A DNA stretch of 7,470 nucleotides from Candidatus Dormiibacterota bacterium (GTDB taxonomy: Bacteria > Chloroflexota > Dormibacteria > Dormibacterales > Dormibacteraceae), in assembly GCA_003151665.1 (NCBI GenBank), contig PLYD01000230.1, forward strand, positions 1 through 7,470, in the 5' to 3' direction. Below the pieces are notes generated by a model. The model was given only the letters and a program-made list of their open reading frames with translations, did no database searches and was not told where the DNA came from. The translations under genes were made by a program, and so were the position numbers. Of this stretch, positions 1 through 5,640 are shown piece after piece; the first letter of the stretch is position 1; every line of letters starts with the position of its first letter.

Positions 1-35
1 GCTCAGTGTCGCCGCATACCGACCGGTGCGGCAAC

Positions 36-41
36 TACTGT
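36..41 (+). promoter_or_regulatory. Putative -10 box (TACTGT) for a leaderless GDPD transcript
   Basis: TACTGT fits the TAnnnT form of actinobacterial-type -10 boxes and ends exactly 6 nt before the GTG at 48, so transcription would start at or next to the start codon. No Shine-Dalgarno sequence lies between box and start. The thiolase gene at 6402 has the same box-to-start spacing. No clear -35 was identified. Confidence 0.35.
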
Positions 42-47
42 GGCGCA

Positions 48-770
48 GTGAGTCCGCTGATCAGCGCTCACCGAGGGTCGTGCGGCGTCGCCGGGCTGCC
101 CGCCGACGAGCGTTACGACCGCGCGATCGCGCTCGGCGTCGACTACGTCGAGCTCGATATACGACGCACTGCGGACGGAGCCTTCGTCAACTACCACGAC
201 GGTGTGACCCCGACTGGACGTGCCACGAGCAGCCTTGCTTACGCGGACCTGAAAGCCGAGCTCGGGGGCGAGCTCCTCACGCTCGCCGAACTCCTCGATG
301 TCGTTGCGGGCCGGGTGGGCCTCCACGTCGACCTCAAGGAGCCGGGTGACGAGGGCGACGTCGTGCGGACCCTTCTTGCCCATAAGGCGGGCGCGCGCTT
401 CGCCATCACCACGGGAGAGGTCGAGTCGATCCGAGCCGTCAAGGAGCTGTTTCCGGGCGTCCAGGCCGGACTCACCCTCGGCACGGACATGAGGGATGCG
501 CACGCCTGGGCGACGATGACCGAAAGGCTCGCCGAGCTCTTTCCGGGACCCCGGTTGAAACGCTCTCACGCGGATTTCGTCGCCGCGCACCAGCAGCTCG
601 CGCGCATCCGCCTGCTTGGCTATTGCAAGCGCAAGGGGCTGCCGGTCTGGGTCTGGACTGTTGACGAGACCAACGAGATCGCTCGGTTCATGGCCGACGC
701 GCGGGTGACAACTCTCGTCACCAATCGGCCAGACGTAGCGCTTGGTTTCCGAGGCGTCAGGAAAGTTTGA
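48..770 (+). CDS. Glycerophosphodiester phosphodiesterase (GDPD) family protein
   Basis: Likely hydrolyses glycerophosphodiesters to sn-glycerol 3-phosphate and an alcohol, in phospholipid turnover. From GTG 48 the protein has 240 residues, normal for a single-domain bacterial GDPD. The family signature is complete: SAHRG near residue 6-10 (catalytic His8), VELD with Glu35 and Asp37 (metal ligands), YHD with catalytic His50, HVDLKEPG with Lys97, and the C-terminal VWVWTVDE and TNRPD blocks. No signal peptide is visible, so a cytoplasmic location is expected. The frame stays open upstream to GTG 6 and perhaps beyond the window edge. GTG 48 is preferred because GDPDs begin just before the HRG motif and a TAnnnT box lies 6 nt upstream. 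Its 3' end overlaps the convergent gene by 14 nt. Family assignment is firm; the exact substrate is not known. Confidence 0.9.
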   Translation: MSPLISAHRGSCGVAGLPADERYDRAIALGVDYVELDIRRTADGAFVNYHDGVTPTGRATSSLAYADLKAELGGELLTLAELLDVVAGRVGLHVDLKEPGDEGDVVRTLLAHKAGARFAITTGEVESIRAVKELFPGVQAGLTLGTDMRDAHAWATMTERLAELFPGPRLKRSHADFVAAHQQLARIRLLGYCKRKGLPVWVWTVDETNEIARFMADARVTTLVTNRPDVALGFRGVRKV

Positions 771-1254
771 TATCGGATTGGCAGCAGAAGAACCCGAAGT
801 CAGGCGACCAGCGCAGAACGAGGGGCGGCGCGGCAGCGGTCACCCGGAAGCACACGTTCGTTGGCCCGAACGTGGCGCCGTTGCTGAACTCGTGTCGGCT
901 CCATGTCTGACATCCGGGCGCATCGGTGACCAGGCCGGAGCTGTGCAGCTTCGAGTCGATCACCTGGAGGTCTTCTGGGGACGCGTGAGTGGCGCTGCTC
1001 GAATTCTTGAATGTGACCTGCATGCTCACGAGGTCGCCATCGACCTTCAGGTTTGAGACCCACAGCGTGAAATCCTGGACGTCGGCGCAGGGAGCGGGGG
1101 AGCAGTTGACGGCAGGAACTGCAGCGCTCGGCGTTGGGTTGCGAAAGGTGACCTGCATGGCCAGGAACGCGGCAATCGCAAGCAACAAGACAAGAAGGAG
1201 AGCGGCTGCCGCTGCCCCGTAACCGAACAACCTCCGCCGCGTCACGCGGTTCAA
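757..1254 (-). CDS. Membrane-anchored DUF4352-like extracytoplasmic protein
   Basis: A 165-residue protein with an arginine-rich N-terminus (RVTRRR), one hydrophobic segment at about residues 12-34, and then an extracytoplasmic region. The arrangement fits an N-in signal anchor. Residues about 60-160 read like the immunoglobulin-like DUF4352 fold: beta-rich, with a central MQVTFKN block and a late VCFRV strand. Six cysteines lie outside the membrane (51, 56, 115, 135, 147, 148), enough for up to three disulfides. MQVTF[RK]N occurs twice, at residues 33-39 and 78-84. The TTG at 1254 opens the frame; a GTG at codon 4 is an alternative, and neither has a good Shine-Dalgarno. The fold is judged by pattern only and the function is unknown. 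The 3' end overlaps the GDPD gene by 14 nt on the opposite strand. Confidence 0.72.
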   Translation of the reverse strand: MNRVTRRRLFGYGAAAAALLLVLLLAIAAFLAMQVTFRNPTPSAAVPAVNCSPAPCADVQDFTLWVSNLKVDGDLVSMQVTFKNSSSATHASPEDLQVIDSKLHSSGLVTDAPGCQTWSRHEFSNGATFGPTNVCFRVTAAAPPLVLRWSPDFGFFCCQSDIKLS

Positions 1255-1336
1255 GCGAGGAAGGTCCCAAGCGATGGCGACCGGAGCAACCGCCTCATCC
1301 GAAGCTCGACTCTACAGCCCATAGCCGACCTGCATT

Positions 1337-1342
1337 TACAAT
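1337..1342 (+). promoter_or_regulatory. Putative -10 box (TACAAT) upstream of the LysE-type gene
   Basis: TACAAT matches the bacterial -10 consensus at five of six positions and lies in the 108-bp divergent spacer between the DUF4352-like gene and the exporter. Transcription would start near 1349, leaving a leader of about 14 nt before GTG 1363. No convincing -35 is visible at the usual distance. Confidence 0.35.
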
Positions 1343-1362
1343 GCCGCCGATGAGAGACCGCG

Positions 1363-1998
1363 GTGTCCAGCCTGCTGATTCGAGGCTTCGTCCTCGGCTT
1401 TGTGGTTGCGGCGTCGCCGGGCCCCATCTTCTTTCTGTGCCTTAGGCGCACTCTCACTCGCGGCTGGCGGACCGGACTCGTCTCAGGACTTGGTGTCGCC
1501 ACCGCCGACGGGCTTTACGCCGGCCTCGCAGTATTCGGCATTGGCGCCATCAATTCTGTGCTCGTGGATGAACGGTTGTGGCTCACCTTGATCGGGGGCG
1601 CCGCCCTGGTGTTGCTTGGCATACGCACGGTCGTGAGCCGGCCCAAGAACGATCCGGCGGCGACCCTCGACGGCGCTGGGCTGGCTGTGGCTTACGCCTC
1701 GACGCTCGGGCTTACCATCACCAACCCGGCGACCATCATCTCTTTCGCCGCCCTCGTCGCCTCCCTTGGGATTGGTATCGGCGACGGCTACCTACCCCCA
1801 GCCCTGATCGTGGCCGGCGTGTTCGCGGGCTCAGCAACCTGGTGGTGCATCGTGGCCGGCGTCGGGGCGGGGCTGAGGGCTCGGGTGACGCCGAGGGTTT
1901 TGAGAGGCATCAGCGCTTTCAGCGGAGTGGCGATTGCCGCACTTGGCGTGCTGGCCATCCTCTCGACACTGGAGGTTGAGGGAAGTCTTGGTGGCTGA
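1363..1998 (+). CDS. LysE/RhtB family amino-acid exporter
   Basis: An inner-membrane translocator of 211 residues, the usual LysE/RhtB size, with about six hydrophobic segments. The N-terminal family signature is clear: GFVVAASPGPIFFLCLRRTL (residues 11-30), then the GWRTGLVSGLGVATADGLYA block with its conserved Gly residues and Asp. A second conserved block, TITNPATIISFAALVAS, lies at about residues 118-134. Members export amino acids or related small metabolites; the substrate cannot be read from sequence. GTG 1363 is the first start after an in-frame TGA at 1351-1353. An out-of-frame ATG at 1350 sits in a more favourable place, so a one-base indel near the start cannot be excluded. It is the first gene of a + strand run and ends 20 nt before the thioesterase remnant. 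Confidence 0.88.
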   Translation: MSSLLIRGFVLGFVVAASPGPIFFLCLRRTLTRGWRTGLVSGLGVATADGLYAGLAVFGIGAINSVLVDERLWLTLIGGAALVLLGIRTVVSRPKNDPAATLDGAGLAVAYASTLGLTITNPATIISFAALVASLGIGIGDGYLPPALIVAGVFAGSATWWCIVAGVGAGLRARVTPRVLRGISAFSGVAIAALGVLAILSTLEVEGSLGG

Positions 1999-2018
1999 GC
2001 GCGGTATTCAGTGATGAC

Positions 2019-2326
2019 GTGACCGACTCGAACACACGCACGAGAACGGTGACCTGGACGGATCCGCTGGCCGCACTGCCTGCTGCGGCGGGCATGTCAG
2101 GCCTCGATTTCATGAAGGCTGTCGTTTCGGGAGAGCTGCCTCCGCCTCCGATCATGAGCACGATGGGCATCACCGGGGCCGAGGTCGAAAAGGGCAAGGC
2201 CATCTTCCGCGGCGAGGCGGGCGAGTACCTCTACAATCCGATCGGCGTGGTGCATGGAGGTTTTGCGATGATGATCCTCGGCTCCTGGCCCACGGCACCA
2301 GCACCTGCATGATCATTCCGAGATGA
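2019..2326 (+). pseudogene. Broken PaaI-type hotdog thioesterase (N-terminal half)
   Basis: The first 87 or so residues match acyl-CoA thioesterases of the PaaI/YdiI hotdog family: WTDPLAALPAAAGMSGLDF, then SGELPPPP, and the catalytic-loop block YNPIGVVHGG (His79-Gly80-Gly81). Past FAMMILGS the frame stops resembling the family and ends at a stop at 2310-2312. From 2288 another frame reads AHGTSTCMIIPR, which fits the expected continuation (LDSAMG..VHTTLPAG in relatives). This suggests a frameshift at about 2280-2288. That frame stops at TGA 2324-2326, overlapping the next ATG. The second half of the hotdog fold (roughly 60 residues) is absent, so the gene is probably non-functional. The GTG 2019 start keeps the family N-terminus. 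An assembly error is the main alternative. Confidence 0.75.
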
Positions 2327-2607
2327 GCGAGAAACGCGCGGGCGGCAAGCGGTATGTGATCCACGTTGTTGACGTCTTCACGGACAAGCCCTTGGCAGGG
2401 AACCAGCTCGCCGTGGTCCTGGACGCTGAAGGAATTCCAGGCGAGGTCATGCAGCGCATCGCGAAGGAGATGAACATCTCCGAGACCGTATTCGTGCTTC
2501 ATCAACATCCGTCTCGCGTATGCGCACGAAGGAGACATACCATCGTCAATCCAGGTCGGCGGGTCGGTGGGCGAGCTGGCCGGCGGCTGGTAGCAACGAA
2601 CAGATGA
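2323..2607 (+). pseudogene. Truncated PhzF-family isomerase/epimerase-like protein (N-terminal fragment)
   Basis: Residues 11-59 are a clear PhzF N-terminus: VVDVFTDKPLAGNQLAVVLD, then IAKEMNISETVFVL, including the Glu of the SET motif that acts as catalytic base in PhzF. From about nt 2500 the similarity stops. Residues 60-94 are Arg-rich and lack the expected FTPxxELPFAGHP block and the whole second domain; PhzF proteins normally have about 260-300 residues, against 94 here. The stop (TGA 2605-2607) overlaps the next start as ATGA. In another frame nt ~2505-2584 read EGDIPSSIQVGGSVGE, faintly like a PhzF C-terminus, so an internal deletion joining both ends is possible but unproven. Probably inactive, unless the truncation is an assembly artefact. 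Confidence 0.72.
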
Positions 2608-3464
2608 AGGTCGACAGCTACCGATTTCTCCCGCGAAGCTTCCGCTCCTATTACGAAGGACGCGGGCCGTTTGCCGGCGAAGACAAGCTGGTGTGGGCTC
2701 CTTTTGAGAAGCGCCTGCAGGAATCACGCATCGCCCTGCTCACTTCCGCCGGCCTGTACCTGAAGAGATCCCAGCCATCTTTTGATGTCGAGCGCGAACG
2801 TGCCAATCCCGAATGGGGTGACCCCAGCTGGCGTGCGATTCCGGCCGCCTCAAAGGCGTCGGACCTGGGAGTCGCCCACCTACATATCAATGACGTGGAC
2901 CTGATCGCTGATCCCGAGATTTCTTTGCCTGCACATCTTCTCGAACGGCTGGCGGCCGATCGAGTCATCGGCAGCGCCGCGACCGAGCACGTCTCGGTGA
3001 TGGGCTATCAGGAGCGAACCCTCGAGGGCTGGCGCGACACGACTGCCGGCGAGGTGATCGCGCACCTGAGGAGTCAGGGCGTGGACGGCCTCATCCTCGC
3101 TCCCGCTTGACCCGACTGCTGCTCGAACGTGCCCGTGCTGGCACGATGGATCGAAAGGGCCGGAATCCCGACGGTGGTCGTGACGATGATGCCGGCCTTG
3201 GCTGAGGAGCGGCTCGCGCCGCGCGTGGTTGGTGTCGAGTTTCCCTATGGCCACTCTTTTGGGATGCCGGGCGATGAGTCGATGCGGCGTCATGTTCTCG
3301 AGCTGGCGCTGCGCGTCCTGGCCGGAGCGGGCGCGCCTGGCACCAGGGTCGACCTGGACGTCGAGTGGCCGGTCCCGCTGCGTGAGGCTTACCGGGCGTG
3401 GCAGCCGAAGGAGGCGAGCCCCATCGTCAAGGTGCTGCTGGAAACGGGCCGGCGCCCAGGTTAA
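2604..3464 (+). CDS. Selenoprotein of the GrdB/PrdB (selenoprotein B) reductase family, Sec169
   Basis: One 286-residue protein if the in-frame TGA at 3108-3110 is read as selenocysteine. Both halves are in the same frame and join without a gap: GVDGLILAPA-U-PDCCSNVPVLARW. Residues 1-168 match the N-terminal part of the glycine/sarcosine/betaine/D-proline reductase selenoprotein B family (YRFLPRSF, RIALLTSAGLYLK, EWGDPSWRAIP, GVAHLHIND, VIGSAATEHVSVMG). Residues 170-286 supply the rest (RWIERAGIPTVVV, VEFPYGHSFGMPG at about 211-223). U169-P-D-C172 is a UxxC redox motif at the family's active-site position. GTG 3129, which would be needed to start a separate downstream gene, has no Shine-Dalgarno and would drop the motif. 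A SECIS-like hairpin follows the TGA. Known relatives cleave C-N bonds reductively in GrdB/PrdB complexes; no partner subunit is nearby, so the substrate is unknown. ATG 2604 overlaps the upstream stop (ATGA). Confidence 0.85.
3111..3154 (+). promoter_or_regulatory. Putative bacterial SECIS hairpin directly after the Sec UGA
   Basis: CGTGCC (3128-3133) pairs perfectly with GGCACG (3140-3145), closing a 6-nt apical loop CGTGCT (3134-3139). Below it, TCGA 3123-3126 can pair with TCGA 3151-3154 across an asymmetric internal loop (A3127 against 3146-3150). The loop has a G at its second position, and 24 nt separate the TGA from that G. Both fit the published bacterial SECIS pattern (small apical loop, G among its first two bases, roughly 16-37 nt from the UGA). 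The hairpin lies inside the coding sequence, as bacterial SECIS elements do, and would bind SelB. No folding energy was computed. Confidence 0.7.
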
Positions 3465-3468
3465 TACG

Positions 3469-3500
3469 TACTAACGTTGCAGGGTTGGCCGGGGGTTCCC
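3469..3500. repeat. Dispersed ~32-bp repeat, copy 1
   Basis: Begins TACTAACG, contains the core GCAGGGTTGGCCGGGGG and ends TTCCC. It aligns with 5610-5640 with four mismatches and one 1-base gap. This copy fills most of the 38-bp space between the stop of the selenoprotein gene and the convergent msrB stop. A TTTTTCG follows it at 3509-3515, as one also does a little way past the second copy. It is not a recognisable terminator, because the GGG-TT-CCC loop is too small. Confidence 0.6.
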
Positions 3501-3502
3501 TC

Positions 3503-3895
3503 TCATAGTTTTTCGAGCTTGATCGAAACGGAGTTGATGCAGTAGCGCAGGCCGGTCGGCTCGGGACCGTCATTGAACACGTGGCCCAGATGCCCTCCGC
3601 AGTTGGCACACGTGACCTCGGTCCGCTCCGTGAAGAGGCTGCGGTCGACATGTTCGGCGACAGGCGCGTCCTCGGCAGGAGCGTAAAAGCTTGGCCAGCC
3701 ACAGTGGGCGTCGAACTTGGTTTCCGACTCGAACAGCTTGGCGCCACAGCCGGCGCAGAGGTAAACACCCGGGGTGGTGGTGTCCCAGTACTCACCTGTG
3801 AACGGTCGTTCTGTGCCCTTCTCGCGCAGCACGTGGTACTGCGTGGGGGTCAGGTCGCGCTTCCACTCCGCCTCGGACTTCTTCACCGATTCCAT
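3503..3895 (-). CDS. msrB: Peptide-methionine (R)-S-oxide reductase MsrB
   Basis: Reduces methionine-R-sulfoxide in proteins, using thioredoxin as the usual reductant; cytoplasmic, no signal peptide. The 130-residue protein carries the full MsrB set: [20 protein letters not shown] with zinc-site CxxC (Cys47, Cys50), HCGWPSF (Cys65), a second CxxC in [17 protein letters not shown] (Cys96, Cys99) with His102 and His105, and RYCINSVS with catalytic Cys119. The active-site residue is Cys, not Sec. ATG 3895 is chosen because family members start just before the [15 protein letters not shown] region; the frame is open to 3937 and a GTG lies three codons upstream. It is divergent from the PPOX gene (83 bp between) and convergent with the selenoprotein gene. 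Confidence 0.95.
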   Translation of the reverse strand: MESVKKSEAEWKRDLTPTQYHVLREKGTERPFTGEYWDTTTPGVYLCAGCGAKLFESETKFDAHCGWPSFYAPAEDAPVAEHVDRSLFTERTEVTCANCGGHLGHVFNDGPEPTGLRYCINSVSIKLEKL

Positions 3896-3978
3896 CTTCT
3901 TCACGTCTCTACTTTGCCACTTTCCAATCGCCGGCAAACCGCGTATTGCGGTCGGCCTCCTGTACGCTGCAAATAGAC

Positions 3979-4410
3979 ATGGCCACGCGTAAGAAACCGC
4001 TGCTCGACACGACCAGTCCCGAAGGCAAGCGCGTGCAGAAACGCCTGGAGAAGGAGCTGATCATCTGGCTTGCAACCGGCGGCCGCGATGGCCGGCCGCA
4101 CGCGGTGCCAGTGTGGTTTTTGTGGGACGGCAAGTCGTTCCTCATCTACTCACTGCCAGGCCAGAAGGTCAACGACATCGAGGCCAACCCGAAGGTCCAA
4201 TTGCATTTCAACACGACCCCTGACGGCGACGATGTCGTCCGCATCGATGGCGAAGCGACGCGTCTGAAGCGGCATCCCCTTGCACACAAAGTCCCGAGCT
4301 ACATTCGCAAGTACGCGCGCCTGATCAAGGGCTACGACTGGACACCCGAGAGCTTCGCCCGGCAATACCACATCGCTCTTCGGGTCCAGCCGACCCGACT
4401 CCGCACCTGA
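3979..4410 (+). CDS. PPOX-class F420-dependent oxidoreductase (TIGR03667-like)
   Basis: A 143-residue split-barrel (pyridoxamine 5'-phosphate oxidase-like) protein. It closely follows the pattern of the actinobacterial TIGR03667 group (for example Rv3369): [28 protein letters not shown], then [24 protein letters not shown], a VVRIDGEA strand, and the C-terminal [11 protein letters not shown]. Members of this group are assigned to the deazaflavin cofactor F420; the substrate is unknown. ATG 3979 gives the expected N-terminus. No Shine-Dalgarno is visible, but TACGCT at 3963-3968 could be a -10 box giving a leader of only a few nucleotides. Its stop overlaps the next start by one base (TGATG), so it is very likely co-transcribed and translationally coupled with the LLM gene. 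F420 versus FMN is inferred from subgroup resemblance. Confidence 0.87.
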   Translation: MATRKKPLLDTTSPEGKRVQKRLEKELIIWLATGGRDGRPHAVPVWFLWDGKSFLIYSLPGQKVNDIEANPKVQLHFNTTPDGDDVVRIDGEATRLKRHPLAHKVPSYIRKYARLIKGYDWTPESFARQYHIALRVQPTRLRT

Positions 4411-5270
4411 TGACACACCCGCTGCGGTTTGGCATGAAGCTGTCCGGCCAGGACACGACGGTCGAGGCGCTTCGCACCGTGTGGCGCCTGGCCGACGAAA
4501 GCGGATTCGACCACGTGTGGGACTTCGACCACCTCGCGTCCATCGGGCCCGGCGGCCCCGACCGCCCGGTCTACGAAGGTTGGGCGCTGCAGGCCGCGAT
4601 GGCGGAGGCCACCAAGCGCGTGCGAATCGGCTGCATGGTCACCGGCAACACCTACCGCAACCCCGCGCTCCTGGCCAAGCTCGCGGTCACTGTCGACCAC
4701 CTGTCCGGCGGCCGCCTCGAGTTCGGCGTCGGCGCCGCCTGGGCGGCCATCGAGCACTCCATGTACGGGGTCGAAGGCCTCGACCACCGGGTTGGGCGGC
4801 TAAGCGAGTCGTTGAGAATCATCAAATCGTTGTGGACCGAGGAGCGGACCAACTTCGACGGCCGCTACTACAAGATGACCGACGCGATCGCCAACCCCAA
4901 GCCGATCCAGAAACCGCATCCACCAATCTGGATCGGAGCTTCGGGTCCTAGCACGATCCGCCTCGTCGCCCGGCATGCCGACGTGTGGAACATCGGCGGT
5001 GGCGAGCCCGACCGGGTCTCAGAGCTCATCCAGATCCTCGAGGAGGCCTGCACCGCAATCGGCCGCGACACGTCGGAGATCCGGCGCTCGATCCAGCTGC
5101 GGTGGGACGGCGGCGATGCCCCAAAGCTGGTCGAGCAATGCGCCCGCTATCACGAGCTTGGCATCACCGAGCAGATCATCTACCTGGACGGCGAGCACCC
5201 GGACGTGGTCGCGGCAAAGCTGGCCGACGCCCTCTCCGACCTGCGCAATATCGGGCGGGTGCGGAAGTGA
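4410..5270 (+). CDS. LLM-class F420-dependent (luciferase-like) oxidoreductase
   Basis: A TIM-barrel luciferase-like monooxygenase-family protein of 286 residues, typical for the short F420-dependent subgroup. Visible blocks in order: LRFGMKLSGQ at the N-terminus, DESGFDHVWDFDHL (29-42), RVRIGCMVTGNTYRNPALLAKLA (70-92), the family hallmark TVDHLSGGRLEFGVGAAW (94-111), and PPIWIGASGP followed by ARHADVWNIGGG (171-198), which forms the cofactor-phosphate side of the barrel. GVGAAW replaces the commoner GVGAGW. It probably transfers hydride between F420 and an unknown substrate. ATG 4410 uses the last base of the upstream TGA, so coupling to the PPOX gene is expected. It is followed by the dodecin after 54 bp. 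Confidence 0.9.
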   Translation: MTHPLRFGMKLSGQDTTVEALRTVWRLADESGFDHVWDFDHLASIGPGGPDRPVYEGWALQAAMAEATKRVRIGCMVTGNTYRNPALLAKLAVTVDHLSGGRLEFGVGAAWAAIEHSMYGVEGLDHRVGRLSESLRIIKSLWTEERTNFDGRYYKMTDAIANPKPIQKPHPPIWIGASGPSTIRLVARHADVWNIGGGEPDRVSELIQILEEACTAIGRDTSEIRRSIQLRWDGGDAPKLVEQCARYHELGITEQIIYLDGEHPDVVAAKLADALSDLRNIGRVRK

Positions 5271-5324
5271 GAGTTCCGCGCGACAATTGCCGTTGATTCA
5301 GCAACGTTGAAAGGGGAGGTAGCC

Positions 5325-5561
5325 ATGGCCGACAGCGTCTACAGAGTGACCGAGCTGGTGGGGACCAGCAGCACATCGTGGGAGGCGGCCGCGAAGAGTG
5401 CCGTCGAAACTGCATCGAAGTCCCTGCGTGATCTCCGCGTCGCCGAGGTCGTCAGGCAAGACATGACCATCGAAGACGGCAAGGTCACCAAGTACCGAGT
5501 CCGGCTGAACGTCTCGTTCAAGTACGACGCCCCACCAGCCAAGTCTCGAAGCCGCAAGTAA
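5325..5561 (+). CDS. Dodecin-family flavin-binding protein, Trp-less variant
   Basis: A 78-residue protein with the small beta-alpha-beta-beta dodecin fold: VYRVTELVGTSSTSWEAAAK, a helix to about residue 36, then EVVRQDMTIEDGKVTKYRVR and LNVSFKY. Dodecins form hollow dodecamers that store or sequester flavins. At the place of the flavin-stacking Trp of characterised dodecins (W36 in Halobacterium salinarum, W38 in Thermus thermophilus) this protein has Val39 (LRVAEV against LDWFEV). Asp46 replaces the Arg next to the site, while a Trp appears instead at position 19. A basic tail (KSRSRK) ends the protein. ATG 5325 is set by a strong AAGGGGAGG 5 nt upstream (5311-5319). A UUCG-loop terminator follows directly. 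Family is secure; flavin binding is uncertain. Confidence 0.92.
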   Translation: MADSVYRVTELVGTSSTSWEAAAKSAVETASKSLRDLRVAEVVRQDMTIEDGKVTKYRVRLNVSFKYDAPPAKSRSRK

Positions 5562-5569
5562 ACAACCAC

Positions 5570-5610
5570 CCCGGCACCTGCTTCGGCTGGTGCCGGGTCC
5601 TTTACTTTCT
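5570..5610 (+). terminator. Rho-independent terminator after the dodecin gene
   Basis: CCCGGCACC (5570-5578) pairs perfectly with GGTGCCGGG (5589-5597). Inside this 9-bp stem a T-T mismatch is followed by two further G-C pairs closing a TTCG tetraloop (5582-5585), a very stable cap. A pyrimidine-rich, T-heavy tail (TCCTTTACTTTCT) follows. It begins 8 nt after the dodecin stop. Confidence 0.88.
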
Positions 5611-5640
5611 ACTAGCGCGGCAGGGTTGACCGGGGTTCCC
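5610..5640. repeat. Dispersed ~32-bp repeat, copy 2
   Basis: TACTAGCG, then core GCAGGGTTGACCGGGG and TTCCC; partner of 3469-3500. In this copy CCGGGG-TT-CCCCCGG (5630-5644) forms an almost perfect inverted repeat with a loop too small for a normal hairpin. TTTTTCG follows about 15 nt beyond the repeat. It starts exactly where the terminator tail of the dodecin gene ends. Confidence 0.6.

Noticed and set aside
3..590. 195-residue open frame on the minus strand
   Set aside because: Antisense to the GDPD gene, whose catalytic motifs are complete; no domain seen.
2170..2727. 185-residue open frame on the minus strand across the remnants
   Set aside because: Low-complexity Arg/Pro/Ser-rich composition and no recognisable domain; it is the antisense of clear thioesterase, PhzF and selenoprotein coding sequence.
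3108..3110. TGA as an ordinary stop ending a 168-residue gene
   Set aside because: Family homology continues in the same frame without interruption, the TGA is at the redox active-site position, and a SECIS-like hairpin follows. A plain nonsense mutation is less likely than selenocysteine but is not formally excluded.
3129..3464. Separate 111-residue gene starting at GTG 3129
   Set aside because: No ribosome binding site, no promoter, and its sequence is the C-terminal part of the selenoprotein B family only.
3465..3502. Bidirectional terminator between the selenoprotein gene and msrB
   Set aside because: The only self-complementary stretch (GGG-TT-CCC) has a 2-nt loop and no T-run directly after it; the interval is better described by the repeat.
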